Origin: JACVRW01 sp963827065
GTDB taxonomy: Bacteria > Actinomycetota > Thermoleophilia > Solirubrobacterales > Thermoleophilaceae
Assembly: GCA_963827065.1 (NCBI GenBank)
Contig: CAWGZM010000002.1
Coordinates: 12,009-76,008, forward strand
Length of the DNA stretch: 64,000 bases
Reading direction: 5' to 3'
The position numbers and the translations under genes were made by a program. Shown here piece by piece: positions 38,999-47,226 of the stretch. The notes under the pieces are model-generated. The model was not told the origin of the DNA. It saw only the letters and a program-made list of their open reading frames with translations, and did not search any database. Numbering within the stretch: position 1 is the first letter of the stretch; every line of letters starts with the position of its first letter.

Positions 38999-40834
38999 GT
39001 GCCGTTCACGATCGCTCAGGTAACTCCCTGGCCCTGGGAGAAGCATCACGAGGTCAACCGCTTCGTCGAGCGCCTCTCGGACGAGCTGTGCGGGCGCGGC
39101 CACCGCGTGGTCGTCGTCGCGCCCTCCGACTCGCGTGAGCTCGTCCGCGAGGGCCGCGCGAAGGTCGACGAGCTCATCAACGACCCGGACGCGCTATTCG
39201 ACGAGCCCGGCTGCGCGACGGTGGTCGCCGTGGGCCAGTCACTGCCCTTCAAGCGCGGCGGCTCGGTGTCGCTCCCGATCGACGTCTCGCGCACCCTCGA
39301 GGACCTGCTCGACCGGGCGGAGCTCGACTTCGTGCATGTGCACGAGCCGTTCGCGCCGAGCGCTGCGTCGGCGGCGCTGCGCCACTCGCAGGCCCTCAAC
39401 GTCGGGACCTTCCACTCGACAACGGAGCGCTTCGTCTCCACCCAGGTGGCGCGCAAGGTGGTCGAGCTGTTGTTCGGCCGCCTCGACGGCCGCACCACCA
39501 GCTACGCGGCCACGCGTGACCTGATCGAGCGCTACTTCCCCGGCCACTACGACGTGATCCATCCCGGCGCCGACCTGCTGCAGCGGCCCGAGCCGAGTGG
39601 CGAGCCGCCACGGATCGTGTTCTCGGCCGAGGAGGAGCGGGGCGCGCTGCGCCTCTTCCTGCGCGCGCTCCGGCGACTGCCGGTCGAGATCGACTGGCAC
39701 GCCACCATCTGGCTTCGCAACCCCGACTCGGCGCCGGTCGTGACGCTGCCCCGCCGCCTGCGCGACCGCGTGCACCTCGCCGGCCCGACCGACGGCTCGG
39801 AGGCGCAGCATCTCTCGCGCGCGACGATCGCGGTCGCCGCCTCGAGCGGGTCCGCGCCGGCTCCGCAACTCGTGCTCAGAGCGCTCGCAGGCGGCGCGGT
39901 CCCGGTCGTGTCGCGCCTGCCCCAATACGAGGAGCTCATGCGCGACGGCGAGTTCGGGCCGCTGTTCGAGCCGCGCGACGCGCTCACTCTCGCCGCCCAG
40001 CTCGAGCGGCTGCTCATGGAGCCGGCGCTCGTGAGCGAGTTCGCGACCCGCATCGAGGAGGCACACCCTCAGCTCGAGTGGTCGCGCGTTGCGGACGAGT
40101 ACGAGGGTGTCTACGAGCGCATCGCGGCCCGTCGCCATGACGCCGACGGCCGCCCGCAGATCCGCAAGCGGCTCGGGAGCCGCGACTTCATCCACGTCGA
40201 CCTGCACATGCACACGGATCACTCGCCGGACTGCGCGACGCCGGTCGACACGCTGCTCGACACCGCCAAGAAGGTTGGCCTCGGCGCGATCGCGATCACC
40301 GACCACAACGAGGTCTCGGGCGCGCTCGAGGCGCGCGAGCGTGCGGACGGCATCAAGGTGATCGTCGCGGAGGAGGTCAAGACGGCCGACCAGGGCGAGG
40401 TGATCGGGCTCTTCATCGAGGAGAAGATCCCGCGCGGGATGACCCTGCAGGAGACGATCGCCGAGATCCGCAGGCAGGGAGGGCTCGTCTACGTGCCGCA
40501 TCCCTTCGACCGAATGCACGCCGTGCCCGACTACGAGCACCTGCTCGACGTCGTCGAGGACATCGACGCGATGGAGGTCTTCAACCCCCGCGTCGCGTTC
40601 TCCGCCTTCAACGAGGAGGCGGCGCGCTTCGCGGCCAAGTACCGGATCGTCGCCGGCGCGGGCTCCGACAGCCACGTCGTCCAGGGACTCGGATCCGTGA
40701 AGATCCGGATGCGCGACTTCGACGGTCCAGAGGAGTTTCTCGCATCGCTCCGCGACGCCGACATCGTGCGCAAGAAGCAGTCGCTCCTCTACGTGCAGGC
40801 GCTCAAGTTCATCCAGACGCGCGGCAAGAAGTGA
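38999..40834 (+). CDS. Fusion of GT4-type glycosyltransferase and PHP phosphoesterase domains
   Basis: 611 residues from a GTG seven bases after TATCCT. Residues 1-370 are a GT-B glycosyltransferase: VTPWPWEKHHEVNRFVERLS with DELCGRGHRVVVVAPSD, DFVHVHEPFAPSAAS, IHPGADLL and a C-terminal donor half (VPVVSRLPQYEELMRDGEFG). From about residue 395 a PHP domain begins with HVDLHMHTDHSPDC, and its metal-binding blocks follow: ITDHNEVSG, AEEVKTADQGEVIGLF, YVPHPFDRMH and AGAGSDSHVVQG. The frame is continuous and there is no internal start suggesting two genes. The combination implies a sugar phosphate or sugar nucleotide handled by both parts. Coupled to the UDG-like gene downstream. Confidence 0.85.
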   Translation: MPFTIAQVTPWPWEKHHEVNRFVERLSDELCGRGHRVVVVAPSDSRELVREGRAKVDELINDPDALFDEPGCATVVAVGQSLPFKRGGSVSLPIDVSRTLEDLLDRAELDFVHVHEPFAPSAASAALRHSQALNVGTFHSTTERFVSTQVARKVVELLFGRLDGRTTSYAATRDLIERYFPGHYDVIHPGADLLQRPEPSGEPPRIVFSAEEERGALRLFLRALRRLPVEIDWHATIWLRNPDSAPVVTLPRRLRDRVHLAGPTDGSEAQHLSRATIAVAASSGSAPAPQLVLRALAGGAVPVVSRLPQYEELMRDGEFGPLFEPRDALTLAAQLERLLMEPALVSEFATRIEEAHPQLEWSRVADEYEGVYERIAARRHDADGRPQIRKRLGSRDFIHVDLHMHTDHSPDCATPVDTLLDTAKKVGLGAIAITDHNEVSGALEARERADGIKVIVAEEVKTADQGEVIGLFIEEKIPRGMTLQETIAEIRRQGGLVYVPHPFDRMHAVPDYEHLLDVVEDIDAMEVFNPRVAFSAFNEEAARFAAKYRIVAGAGSDSHVVQGLGSVKIRMRDFDGPEEFLASLRDADIVRKKQSLLYVQALKFIQTRGKK

Positions 40835-40854
40835 TGCGCCGGAGAGGAGCGCTC

Positions 40855-41487
40855 GTGAATCCGTCAAATCCCTCGGATCACATGCCCGCCACCGATGACG
40901 AGATCCGCGAGAAGTACCTCGAGCGGGCGATACGGGAGCTGAACGGCCTCACCCGCGAGATCCAGGACTGCGAGCACTGCCCGCGCGGCAACCTGATGCC
41001 GGTGCTCGGCTCGGGCCACCCGCAGGCCGACATCGTGCTGCTGAAGTACGCGCCGGTCCCGTCGGAGATCGAGGAGGGCGTCGCCTTCTACGGCCGCGCC
41101 GGCTCCGCGCTCATGAAGAGCTTCAAGCGGCTCGGAATCGACCCGCTCGCGGTCTACGGGACGGTCTTCGTCAAGTGCCCCGTCCACGACACCGACGACT
41201 CCGCGCCCGAGTGCCGCGCCCGCGTCGTCGACGAGCTCGCGATCGTGCAGCCGCGCATCGTCGTCGTGATGGGCGAGGACGCGCTCGAGGAGCTCAACAT
41301 GCTGCGCGTGCCGCTCGCCCGCGAGCTCGAATGGAAGCCGGGCGAGATCCAGCGGCTCACGCCCACCTGCGACGCGCTGACGGTCCCCGACATCGACGGA
41401 TCGCTCGACGACGAACGCGCGAAGCGGGACTTCTGGGGCGCCTTCCGCGCCCTCGGCGACTGGTACGACGAGCTGCCGCCTTACTAG
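40855..41487 (+). CDS. Divergent uracil-DNA glycosylase superfamily protein
   Basis: 210 residues from the GTG at 40855, chosen because AGGAG stands five bases upstream. A GTG at 40831 and an ATG at 40834 are alternatives overlapping the previous stop. The four Cys expected of iron-sulfur family 4/5 UDGs are present (CEHC, KCPVHD, PEC). ADIVLLKYAPVPSEIEEG, FYGRAGSALMKSFKRLGI and VVVMGEDALEELN follow the family order. The GEAPG-type active-site loop and the C-terminal His-Pro motif are not conserved, so activity on uracil is uncertain. A repair or nucleic-acid-binding role is inferred only. Confidence 0.7.
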   Translation: MNPSNPSDHMPATDDEIREKYLERAIRELNGLTREIQDCEHCPRGNLMPVLGSGHPQADIVLLKYAPVPSEIEEGVAFYGRAGSALMKSFKRLGIDPLAVYGTVFVKCPVHDTDDSAPECRARVVDELAIVQPRIVVVMGEDALEELNMLRVPLARELEWKPGEIQRLTPTCDALTVPDIDGSLDDERAKRDFWGAFRALGDWYDELPPY

Positions 41488-41524
41488 ACCCCGTTCCTGA
41501 CCAGGCGCGCGGTACGCTGCCGTC

Positions 41525-41947
41525 ATGACCAGCAAGGCGCGTGTCCTTGTGGTCGCGAACCGCACGGCCGAGTCGCCCGAGCTTCTCGACGCGCTCCGCA
41601 CCCGCACGGTGCAGGGCCCTTGTGAGTTCACGCTGCTCGTGCCCTCGACTGCGCACGGGCTCGCCTGGGCAGCCGACCCCGACGCGGGTCACGACGAGGC
41701 GGAGAGGCACCGCGAGGCGTTCGTCGAGGAGCTGCGCCAGGAAGGGTTGGACGTTGAGGCGGCCCGTGTCGGCGACCCCGACGCGCTCGCGGCCATCCAG
41801 GACGAATGCAACTTCAACAGCTATGACGAGCTGATCGTGTCGACCCTTCCGCTCCATATCTCGAAATGGCTGAAGATCGACCTACCGAGCAAGGCGCAGG
41901 CGGCAACGGGACTGCCGGTCACGCACGTCGTGGGAAGCGAGGCGTAG
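41525..41947 (+). CDS. Universal-stress-like small alpha/beta protein
   Basis: 140 residues. TACGCT stands six bases before the ATG, suggesting a leaderless transcript. ARVLVVANRTAESPELLDAL begins a Rossmann-like beta-alpha-beta unit. EFTLLVPSTAHGL, GDPDALAAIQDECNFNSYDE (split) and LIVSTLPLHISKWLKIDLPSK, then LPVTHVV, resemble UspA-type folds without an obvious ATP-binding GxxG motif. Specific function unknown. It shares one base with the small Cys-protein gene that follows, so the two are co-translated. Confidence 0.65.
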   Translation: MTSKARVLVVANRTAESPELLDALRTRTVQGPCEFTLLVPSTAHGLAWAADPDAGHDEAERHREAFVEELRQEGLDVEAARVGDPDALAAIQDECNFNSYDELIVSTLPLHISKWLKIDLPSKAQAATGLPVTHVVGSEA

Positions 41948-42120
41948 TGGAGCTGGAAGAGCGCGAGGGAGTCGACCCGGTCATCGAGCGCCGCTGTGCT
42001 GAGTGCGGCACGCGACTGACCGAGCAGGAGATCAAGGCGGCGCTCGAGACGAACGGCCCGTTCCTCTGCACCGTCCACGCCAACGAGGAGGTCTCGGTCG
42101 AGGAGGACGCGGCCGGCTAG
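41947..42120 (+). CDS. Small Cys-motif (zinc-knuckle-like) protein
   Basis: 57 residues from a GTG overlapping the previous stop (TAGTG). Contents: acidic start, RRCAECGTRLTEQEIKAALE, and FLCTVHANEEVSVEEDAAG. The CxxC and later CxxH spacing would suit a single zinc site. Its size and coupling suggest an accessory of the Usp-like protein. No family recognised. Codon use is normal for the region. Confidence 0.6.
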   Translation: MELEEREGVDPVIERRCAECGTRLTEQEIKAALETNGPFLCTVHANEEVSVEEDAAG

Positions 42121-42187
42121 CCCGAGCCGGCATCCCGCGCCGCCATCGTGCGCCTGCCGGGGCCGCTGAGCTGGCGCTCGTGACCGC

Positions 42188-42772
42188 CTAGCCGTCTACG
42201 TAGCGCTGCACGGTCGGCGCGATGAGCGCGACGACCTCGTCCTGCGTCGCCGATGCGAGCGGTTCCACGCGCAGCACGTAGCGGAGGAAGGCGAGCCCCA
42301 GCATCTGCGAGGCGACCGCCGTGGCTCTCAGCTCCGCATCGGCGCCTCCGAGCGCGCCGGCGAAGCGCGGCACGATCCGGCGCTCGAGGAACTCGCGCAT
42401 GATCTCGGGCCGGCTCGCGGCCGAGCGCAGCACGCTGATGACCGGCTCGCCGGTGGCGGGCGTGTCCCAGACCTGGAGGAAGCGCGTGACGAGCCGCCGG
42501 CCGAGGTCGCCCGTGCCCTCCGCGAGCACGGCGTCGATGGCGTCCGCCGGGTTCACCGGCAGTCGCAGGGACTCCACGAACAGGCCGCTCTTCGAGCCGA
42601 AGTAGTAGGAGACGAGCGCGGGGTCGACGCCCGCCTCGCGTGCGATCGCACGCATCGTCGCCCCGTCGAAGCCCTGCTCGGCGAACTGCCGGCGGGCGGC
42701 GTCGATGATCGCCTCGCGGGGCTCTTCGCCGCCCTGTCGGGGCCCGCGCCTCTTCTCGGAAGAAAATTTCAT
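42188..42772 (-). CDS. TetR-family transcriptional repressor
   Basis: 194 residues. The N-terminal HTH is IIDAARRQFAEQGFDGATMR followed by AIAREAGVDPALVSYYFGSK, standard TetR, with a C-terminal ligand-binding helical domain. It is divergent from an MFS efflux gene. An operator-like half-palindrome overlaps its own ATG and a perfect copy lies in front of the pump gene, so autoregulation and pump repression relieved by a substrate are expected. Short basic leader MKFSSEKRRGPRQ. Confidence 0.88.
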   Translation of the reverse strand: MKFSSEKRRGPRQGGEEPREAIIDAARRQFAEQGFDGATMRAIAREAGVDPALVSYYFGSKSGLFVESLRLPVNPADAIDAVLAEGTGDLGRRLVTRFLQVWDTPATGEPVISVLRSAASRPEIMREFLERRIVPRFAGALGGADAELRATAVASQMLGLAFLRYVLRVEPLASATQDEVVALIAPTVQRYVDG

Positions 42773-42784
42773 TAGGTGTTGAAA
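42767..42784. promoter_or_regulatory. Imperfect TetR operator over the tetR start
   Basis: TTTCATTAGGTGTTGAAA matches the perfect palindrome at 42809-42826 in 15 of 18 positions. It contains the tetR start codon (complement of CAT at 42770-42772), so binding would block tetR expression. Confidence 0.55.
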
Positions 42785-42808
42785 TGTAGCGCGACCTATG
42801 GCAGACTA

Positions 42809-42826
42809 TTTCATCAGCTGATGAAA
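42809..42826. promoter_or_regulatory. Perfect 18-bp palindrome, TetR operator
   Basis: TTTCATCAGCTGATGAAA is a perfect palindrome in the 76-base divergent region, 22 bases before the pump ATG. Its centre is 42 bases, four helical turns, from the imperfect copy, so the two sites face the same side of the DNA. Confidence 0.75.
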
Positions 42827-42848
42827 CTTCCCATGTCAGGAGATCGAG

Positions 42849-44267
42849 ATGACAGCCGATAGCCGCAAGATCCTCGTGATGATGTGCTTCGCGCTCGCAA
42901 CCGTGGTGAGCGCGGTTTCCTCACTCAACGTCGCCCTTCCCGATCTCGCTCGCGACACGGGCGCCACTCCTACGGAGCTTCAATGGATCGTCGACGCCTA
43001 TGCGCTCGTGTTTGCCGGCCTCCTGCTCCCCGCGGGGGCCCTCGGCGACCGCCTCGGGCGCCGGCGCGTATTGCTGACCGGCCTCGCGATCTTCGGCAGC
43101 GGCGCCGCAATCGCCACGACAGTCGACGATCCGTCCACCCTGATCGCGATCCGGGCCTTCATGGGCCTCGGCGCGGCGCTGATCATGCCGACCACCCTCT
43201 CGATCATCACGGCCAACTTCCCGGCCGGCGAACGCGACCGCGCGGTCGGCGCGTGGGCGGGGGTGGCAGGCGGCAGCGCGCTGCTTGGGCTGCTCGTGTC
43301 CGGCGCCGTGCTCGAGGTCGCCAGCTGGTCGTGGGTCTTCGGCCTCAGCGTTGTGCTCGCGCTGATCGCCTTCGCCGGTTCGCTTCGCGTCGTGCCGGCT
43401 AATGATGCGCACAAGCGGGAGGCGCTCGACCCGGTCGGGGGCGTCCTCTCCGCGCTCGGCCTCTCCGCGCTCGTCTGGGCGTTCATCGAGGGCCCGCAGC
43501 GCGGCTGGGGCGACTCGCTCGTGGTCGGCGGCTTCGCGGGCGCCGTGCTGCTCGGCGTAGCGTTCGTCGCCTGGGAGCTCCGCCGGCGCGAGCCGATGCT
43601 CGACCCGCGGCTGTTCAAGCTACGCGGCTTCTCGAGCGGATCGCTGTCGATCTTCCTGCAGTTCTTCGCGGCGTTCGGCCTGATCTTCGTGCTGCTGCAG
43701 TTCCTCCAGCTGGTCCTCGGCTACTCGCCGCTCGAGGCGGGCGCGGCGCTGGCGCCGATGGCGGTCGTGATGGTCACGGTGGCGCCGCGCGTGCCGTTGC
43801 TCGTCGAGCGCGTGGGCGTCCGCCCGGTAGGACCGACCGGGCTGGCCCTGATGGCGGTCGGCCTCTTCGTCCTGTCGATGATGGACGCCGGCTCCTCCTA
43901 CTGGCACCTCCTGGCGGGCGGCCTCGTGCTCGGCCTCGGCATGGCGCTAGCGACCGCGCCGGCCACGACCGCGATCGTGGAGTCGCTGCCGGACGAGAAG
44001 CAGGGTGTGGCGTCGGCGGTGAATGACGCGGCACGCGAGGTCGGCGGGGCGCTGGGCATCGCCGTACTCGGCAGTGTGCTGGCCGATCACGTCGGCCGAC
44101 TCGGGCCCGGCATGAACCCGGCGTCGTTCGTCGATGGGTTCAGCGCGGCGCTCGTCGTCGGCGCCGTGGTGCTCGCCGTGGGTGCGGTGCTCGTCCTCAT
44201 CCGGGCGCCGGGGCACAAGCGGGTCGTCCCCAGCGCAGGTGGTCAGGCGCTGACGGCCTCCAGGTAG
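42849..44267 (+). CDS. MFS drug efflux transporter, DHA2 (14-helix) type
   Basis: 472 residues, ATG with AGGAG upstream. Family signatures: VSSLNVALPDLARDTGATPTEL (split; motif D1-like), LQWIVDAYALVFAGLLLPAG (motif in helix 2), GDRLGRRRVLLTGLAIFG (motif A), and AGGSALLGLLVSGAVLE (motif C, antiporter). Roughly 14 helices. It probably exports a hydrophobic toxic compound using proton motive force. Controlled by the divergent TetR. Its 3' end overlaps the convergent monooxygenase gene by 25 bases, and the pair may form an export-plus-modification resistance unit. Confidence 0.9.
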   Translation: MTADSRKILVMMCFALATVVSAVSSLNVALPDLARDTGATPTELQWIVDAYALVFAGLLLPAGALGDRLGRRRVLLTGLAIFGSGAAIATTVDDPSTLIAIRAFMGLGAALIMPTTLSIITANFPAGERDRAVGAWAGVAGGSALLGLLVSGAVLEVASWSWVFGLSVVLALIAFAGSLRVVPANDAHKREALDPVGGVLSALGLSALVWAFIEGPQRGWGDSLVVGGFAGAVLLGVAFVAWELRRREPMLDPRLFKLRGFSSGSLSIFLQFFAAFGLIFVLLQFLQLVLGYSPLEAGAALAPMAVVMVTVAPRVPLLVERVGVRPVGPTGLALMAVGLFVLSMMDAGSSYWHLLAGGLVLGLGMALATAPATTAIVESLPDEKQGVASAVNDAAREVGGALGIAVLGSVLADHVGRLGPGMNPASFVDGFSAALVVGAVVLAVGAVLVLIRAPGHKRVVPSAGGQALTASR

Positions 44268-45793
44268 CGGCCGACGGCGCCCGGATCCGCGCCGTCGTGC
44301 CGCAGCCCCACGTAGCGGTCGGGCCGCACCGCCAGGACGGTCACTCCACGGACGCCGAGCTGCTCTGCGACGGACTCCGCCATCCGGCCGATCCGCGGGT
44401 CGCCACCGCGGGTGGTGAGACCGGCGATCGCGCTCACCAGCGGCGAGTCCGCATGATCAGCTTCCAGGGAGGCGGCCAGCTCGGCCACCTCGGCCGCCGT
44501 GGCGTCGGGCCCGCCGAGAACGAGCAGCGTGTGGCCACTGCGGTGCGTGAGCTCGTGGAGGGCCGAGGACTCGCCTGCGGATGTCTGGACCGGCTCTGTC
44601 AGCGGCAGCCGGGCACCCGCGGCAAGCGGCCCGCTCGCCTCGCCCTGGACGATGGCGGAGCCGGCGTACGAGCGATCCAGCTCGGCCGCGGCGACCGCCT
44701 CGTGGTGAGCCGTGTCCGGGTCGGCGAACGTCGTGCGGATCGCCGCGTCGCGCGCAGCGCGCTCAGCCCGGGCGGTCATGGCCTGCACGGCCTCCGCATC
44801 CTTACCGGAGGACACCACCCGCAGCGCGACCGGGCGGCGCTCCACCTCGTAGCTGTCGAGCAACGACTTCCCGCTCACGCCCTGGGTTACCAGCGCAAGC
44901 TTCCAGCCCAGGTTGAAGGCGTCCTGCAGGCCGGTGTTCATCCCGTGGCCCTCGGCCGGAGAGCAGACGTGGGCGGCGTCACCGGCGAGGAGGAGACGGC
45001 CCTCGCGGAAGCGCTCCGCGACGCGCGAGTGGCAGCGGAAGCGCGCCGGGTTCTCGATGCCGGCGAATCCCACGTCCGGGTCGTAGCGACGGAGGACGCC
45101 GAGCGCCTCGGTGGCGAGATCGCTCGTGTCCGACGTCGGTCTCAGGTAGACCCGCCAGCGCCGATCGGGCAGCGGCGTGAGGATCACGGGCGGGACGTCG
45201 AGGTGCGGAAACACCATGTCGTATCCCTCGTCCCAGCCTTCGAGCGTGGCGTCGAAGACCGCCCAGGGCGCCTCCGCCTCCGCACCGGCGAAGTCGATTC
45301 CGGCCTGCTTGCGTACGGTGCTCCGCAGGCCGTCGGAGCCCACGACCCAGGACACCTCGACCTCCTCCTGCTCGCCGTGGCGCTCGAGCGTCGCGACCAC
45401 GCCGTCGGACACAGGCTGCAACCCGACGAGGCGCGTCGAGCGCGTGACCGTGCCGCCATGCGCCTCCAGGTAGCCAGTGAGGACCGACTCGGTCACCTCC
45501 TCGGAGATTCCGATGTCGAAGCTGTAGCGACCGTCCGCCTCCGCAAAGTTGAGCTCACCCAGAACCTCGCCGCCCGAGCGGAAGCGGGCCGCGCGCGTCC
45601 GCGCACCCCGCTCGAGGAAGTGATGGGCGAGCCCGAGCGCCTCGAAGATCTCCATCGAGCGGGCGTGGACGACCGTCGCCCGATCCCAGCCGAGTGGCGC
45701 GTCGATCGCGTCGATGAGGAGGCATGGGACGTCCCGCCGCGAGAGCTCGGCCGCCAACAGGAGCCCCGTCGGGCCGGCACCGACGACCAGCAC
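44243..45793 (-). CDS. FAD-dependent aromatic hydroxylase/monooxygenase
   Basis: 516 residues from a GTG with GGAGAG upstream. Flavoprotein monooxygenase of the PheA/TfdB, RdmE-like group: dinucleotide motif MLVVGAGPTGLLLAAELSR, the DG motif VVGSDGLRSTVRKQAG, the GD motif LLLAGDAAHVCSPAEGHGMN, and a C-terminal thioredoxin-like domain (HTLLVLGGPDAT). It uses NAD(P)H and oxygen to hydroxylate an aromatic ring, in catabolism or in antibiotic inactivation. Proximity to the TetR-regulated pump favours the latter, but only as inference. Confidence 0.87.
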   Translation of the reverse strand: MLVVGAGPTGLLLAAELSRRDVPCLLIDAIDAPLGWDRATVVHARSMEIFEALGLAHHFLERGARTRAARFRSGGEVLGELNFAEADGRYSFDIGISEEVTESVLTGYLEAHGGTVTRSTRLVGLQPVSDGVVATLERHGEQEEVEVSWVVGSDGLRSTVRKQAGIDFAGAEAEAPWAVFDATLEGWDEGYDMVFPHLDVPPVILTPLPDRRWRVYLRPTSDTSDLATEALGVLRRYDPDVGFAGIENPARFRCHSRVAERFREGRLLLAGDAAHVCSPAEGHGMNTGLQDAFNLGWKLALVTQGVSGKSLLDSYEVERRPVALRVVSSGKDAEAVQAMTARAERAARDAAIRTTFADPDTAHHEAVAAAELDRSYAGSAIVQGEASGPLAAGARLPLTEPVQTSAGESSALHELTHRSGHTLLVLGGPDATAAEVAELAASLEADHADSPLVSAIAGLTTRGGDPRIGRMAESVAEQLGVRGVTVLAVRPDRYVGLRHDGADPGAVGRYLEAVSA

Positions 45794-45844
45794 ATGCGGG
45801 CGCTCTCCGGAAGTGGCCAGGCCGGGGTCCGCGATGGGCGGATA

Positions 45845-47215
45845 CTAACCGCGCTCCAGCAGCGCGACGCACTCGATGTGCGGCGTCTGCGGGAACATGT
45901 CGACCGGGCGGACGGTCTTCAGCTCGTAGCCGGCGTCCACCATCTGGCGGGCGTTCGGCGCGAGCGTCGTCGGGTTGCAGGAGACGTAGACGATCCGGCT
46001 CGCCTCCGCCTCGAGCACGCGCCGTACCACTTTCTGGGAGAGGCCGGCGCGCGGCGGGTCGACCACGACGACGTCAGGTGAGCCGCTCTGCTCGAGCAGC
46101 GGGCGCATCGCGAGCCGCACGTCGCCGGCGAAGAAGTGAGCGTTGTCGATGGCGTTCAGCCGCGCGTTCTCGATCGCGTCGGCCACGGCCTCCTCGACGA
46201 TCTCGACGCCCCAGACCTCGCCGGCGTCGAGTGCGAGCACCAGCGCGATCGTGCCGATCCCGCAGAACAGATCCAGCACCTTCTCGCGCCCGCTGAGGCC
46301 GGCCAGCTCGGCGGCGGCGCCGTAGAGGCGCTCCGCCATCTCGGTGTTGGTCTGGAAGAAGGCGTCCGGTGAGATCCGGAAGCGCAATCCGGACAGCTCC
46401 TCCTCGAGCACCGCCGGGCCCTTGACAATCTGCGTGTCACCCTCACGCGTCGTCTCCGCCACGCCGGCGGCGCGCGTCCACAGGAACGAGTCGGCCGGCA
46501 CGGCCGCCGCGAGCGAGTCGACGTCGAAGCTGCTCCCCGGGCTCGTAACGATGCGGGCCTGAAGCTGGCCCGTCCGGCGTCCCTCGCGGACGACGAGGTT
46601 GCGCAGGAGGCCCCGCTGGGCGCGCCTGTCCCAGGCTGTCAGGCCCTGCTCTCGGCACCACGCCTTGACGGTCTCGCGGAGCTCGTCGACGCGGGGGGAG
46701 GCGAGTATGTCGTGCTCGACGTCGTCGATCACGTCGAAGCGGCCGGGACGGTGGAAGCCGAGCAGCAGCGTGCCCGTCTCGTCCTCGCCGAAGGAGTACT
46801 CGAGCTTGTTGCGGTAGTGGAACTGCTCCAGCGCGGGCACGATCGGCTCGACAGGAGGCGACTCGAAGCGGCCGATGCGGGCGAGCGCGTCGCGCACCTG
46901 CTCCTCCTTCTCCTGGAGCTGACGCTCGTAGGGGAGCACCTGCCAGGGCGCCCCGGGGTGTGGGGCGCGCGGCTCGATCCGCTCCGGGCTGGGCTCGACG
47001 AGCTCGACGGTGTCCGCTTCCCCGAAGGAGCGCTTCGAGCGGGTGATGCGCGCCCGGACGAGGTCGCCCGGCACGGCGCCGCGCACGAACACCACGTAGC
47101 CATCGCTGCGCGCCACGCCGGCGCCGCCGTGTGCGAGCCGGTCGATCCGGAGCTCTAGCTCGTCGCCCTTGCGGGGGCGGGATGTCGTCGCCTGGGCGCC
47201 TTCCACGACGCCCAA
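45845..47215 (-). CDS. RlmD/TrmA-type RNA (uracil-5-)-methyltransferase lacking Fe-S ligands
   Basis: 456 residues. An N-terminal TRAM domain (DELELRIDRLAHGGAGVARSD, split; VFVRGAVPGDLVRARI) is followed by the central domain and a class I methyltransferase: VLDLFCGIGTIALVLA, VVVVDPPRAGLSQKV and the catalytic IVYVSCNPTTLAPN. FFQTNTEMAERLY is conserved. It methylates uracil C5 in rRNA or tRNA. The four cysteines that hold the iron-sulfur cluster of E. coli RlmD are replaced (RAPHPGAPWQVLPYE region), as in TrmA-like or cluster-free homologues. Substrate position cannot be assigned. Confidence 0.88.
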   Translation of the reverse strand: MGVVEGAQATTSRPRKGDELELRIDRLAHGGAGVARSDGYVVFVRGAVPGDLVRARITRSKRSFGEADTVELVEPSPERIEPRAPHPGAPWQVLPYERQLQEKEEQVRDALARIGRFESPPVEPIVPALEQFHYRNKLEYSFGEDETGTLLLGFHRPGRFDVIDDVEHDILASPRVDELRETVKAWCREQGLTAWDRRAQRGLLRNLVVREGRRTGQLQARIVTSPGSSFDVDSLAAAVPADSFLWTRAAGVAETTREGDTQIVKGPAVLEEELSGLRFRISPDAFFQTNTEMAERLYGAAAELAGLSGREKVLDLFCGIGTIALVLALDAGEVWGVEIVEEAVADAIENARLNAIDNAHFFAGDVRLAMRPLLEQSGSPDVVVVDPPRAGLSQKVVRRVLEAEASRIVYVSCNPTTLAPNARQMVDAGYELKTVRPVDMFPQTPHIECVALLERG

Positions 47216-47226
47216 TGGTCGCAGGC

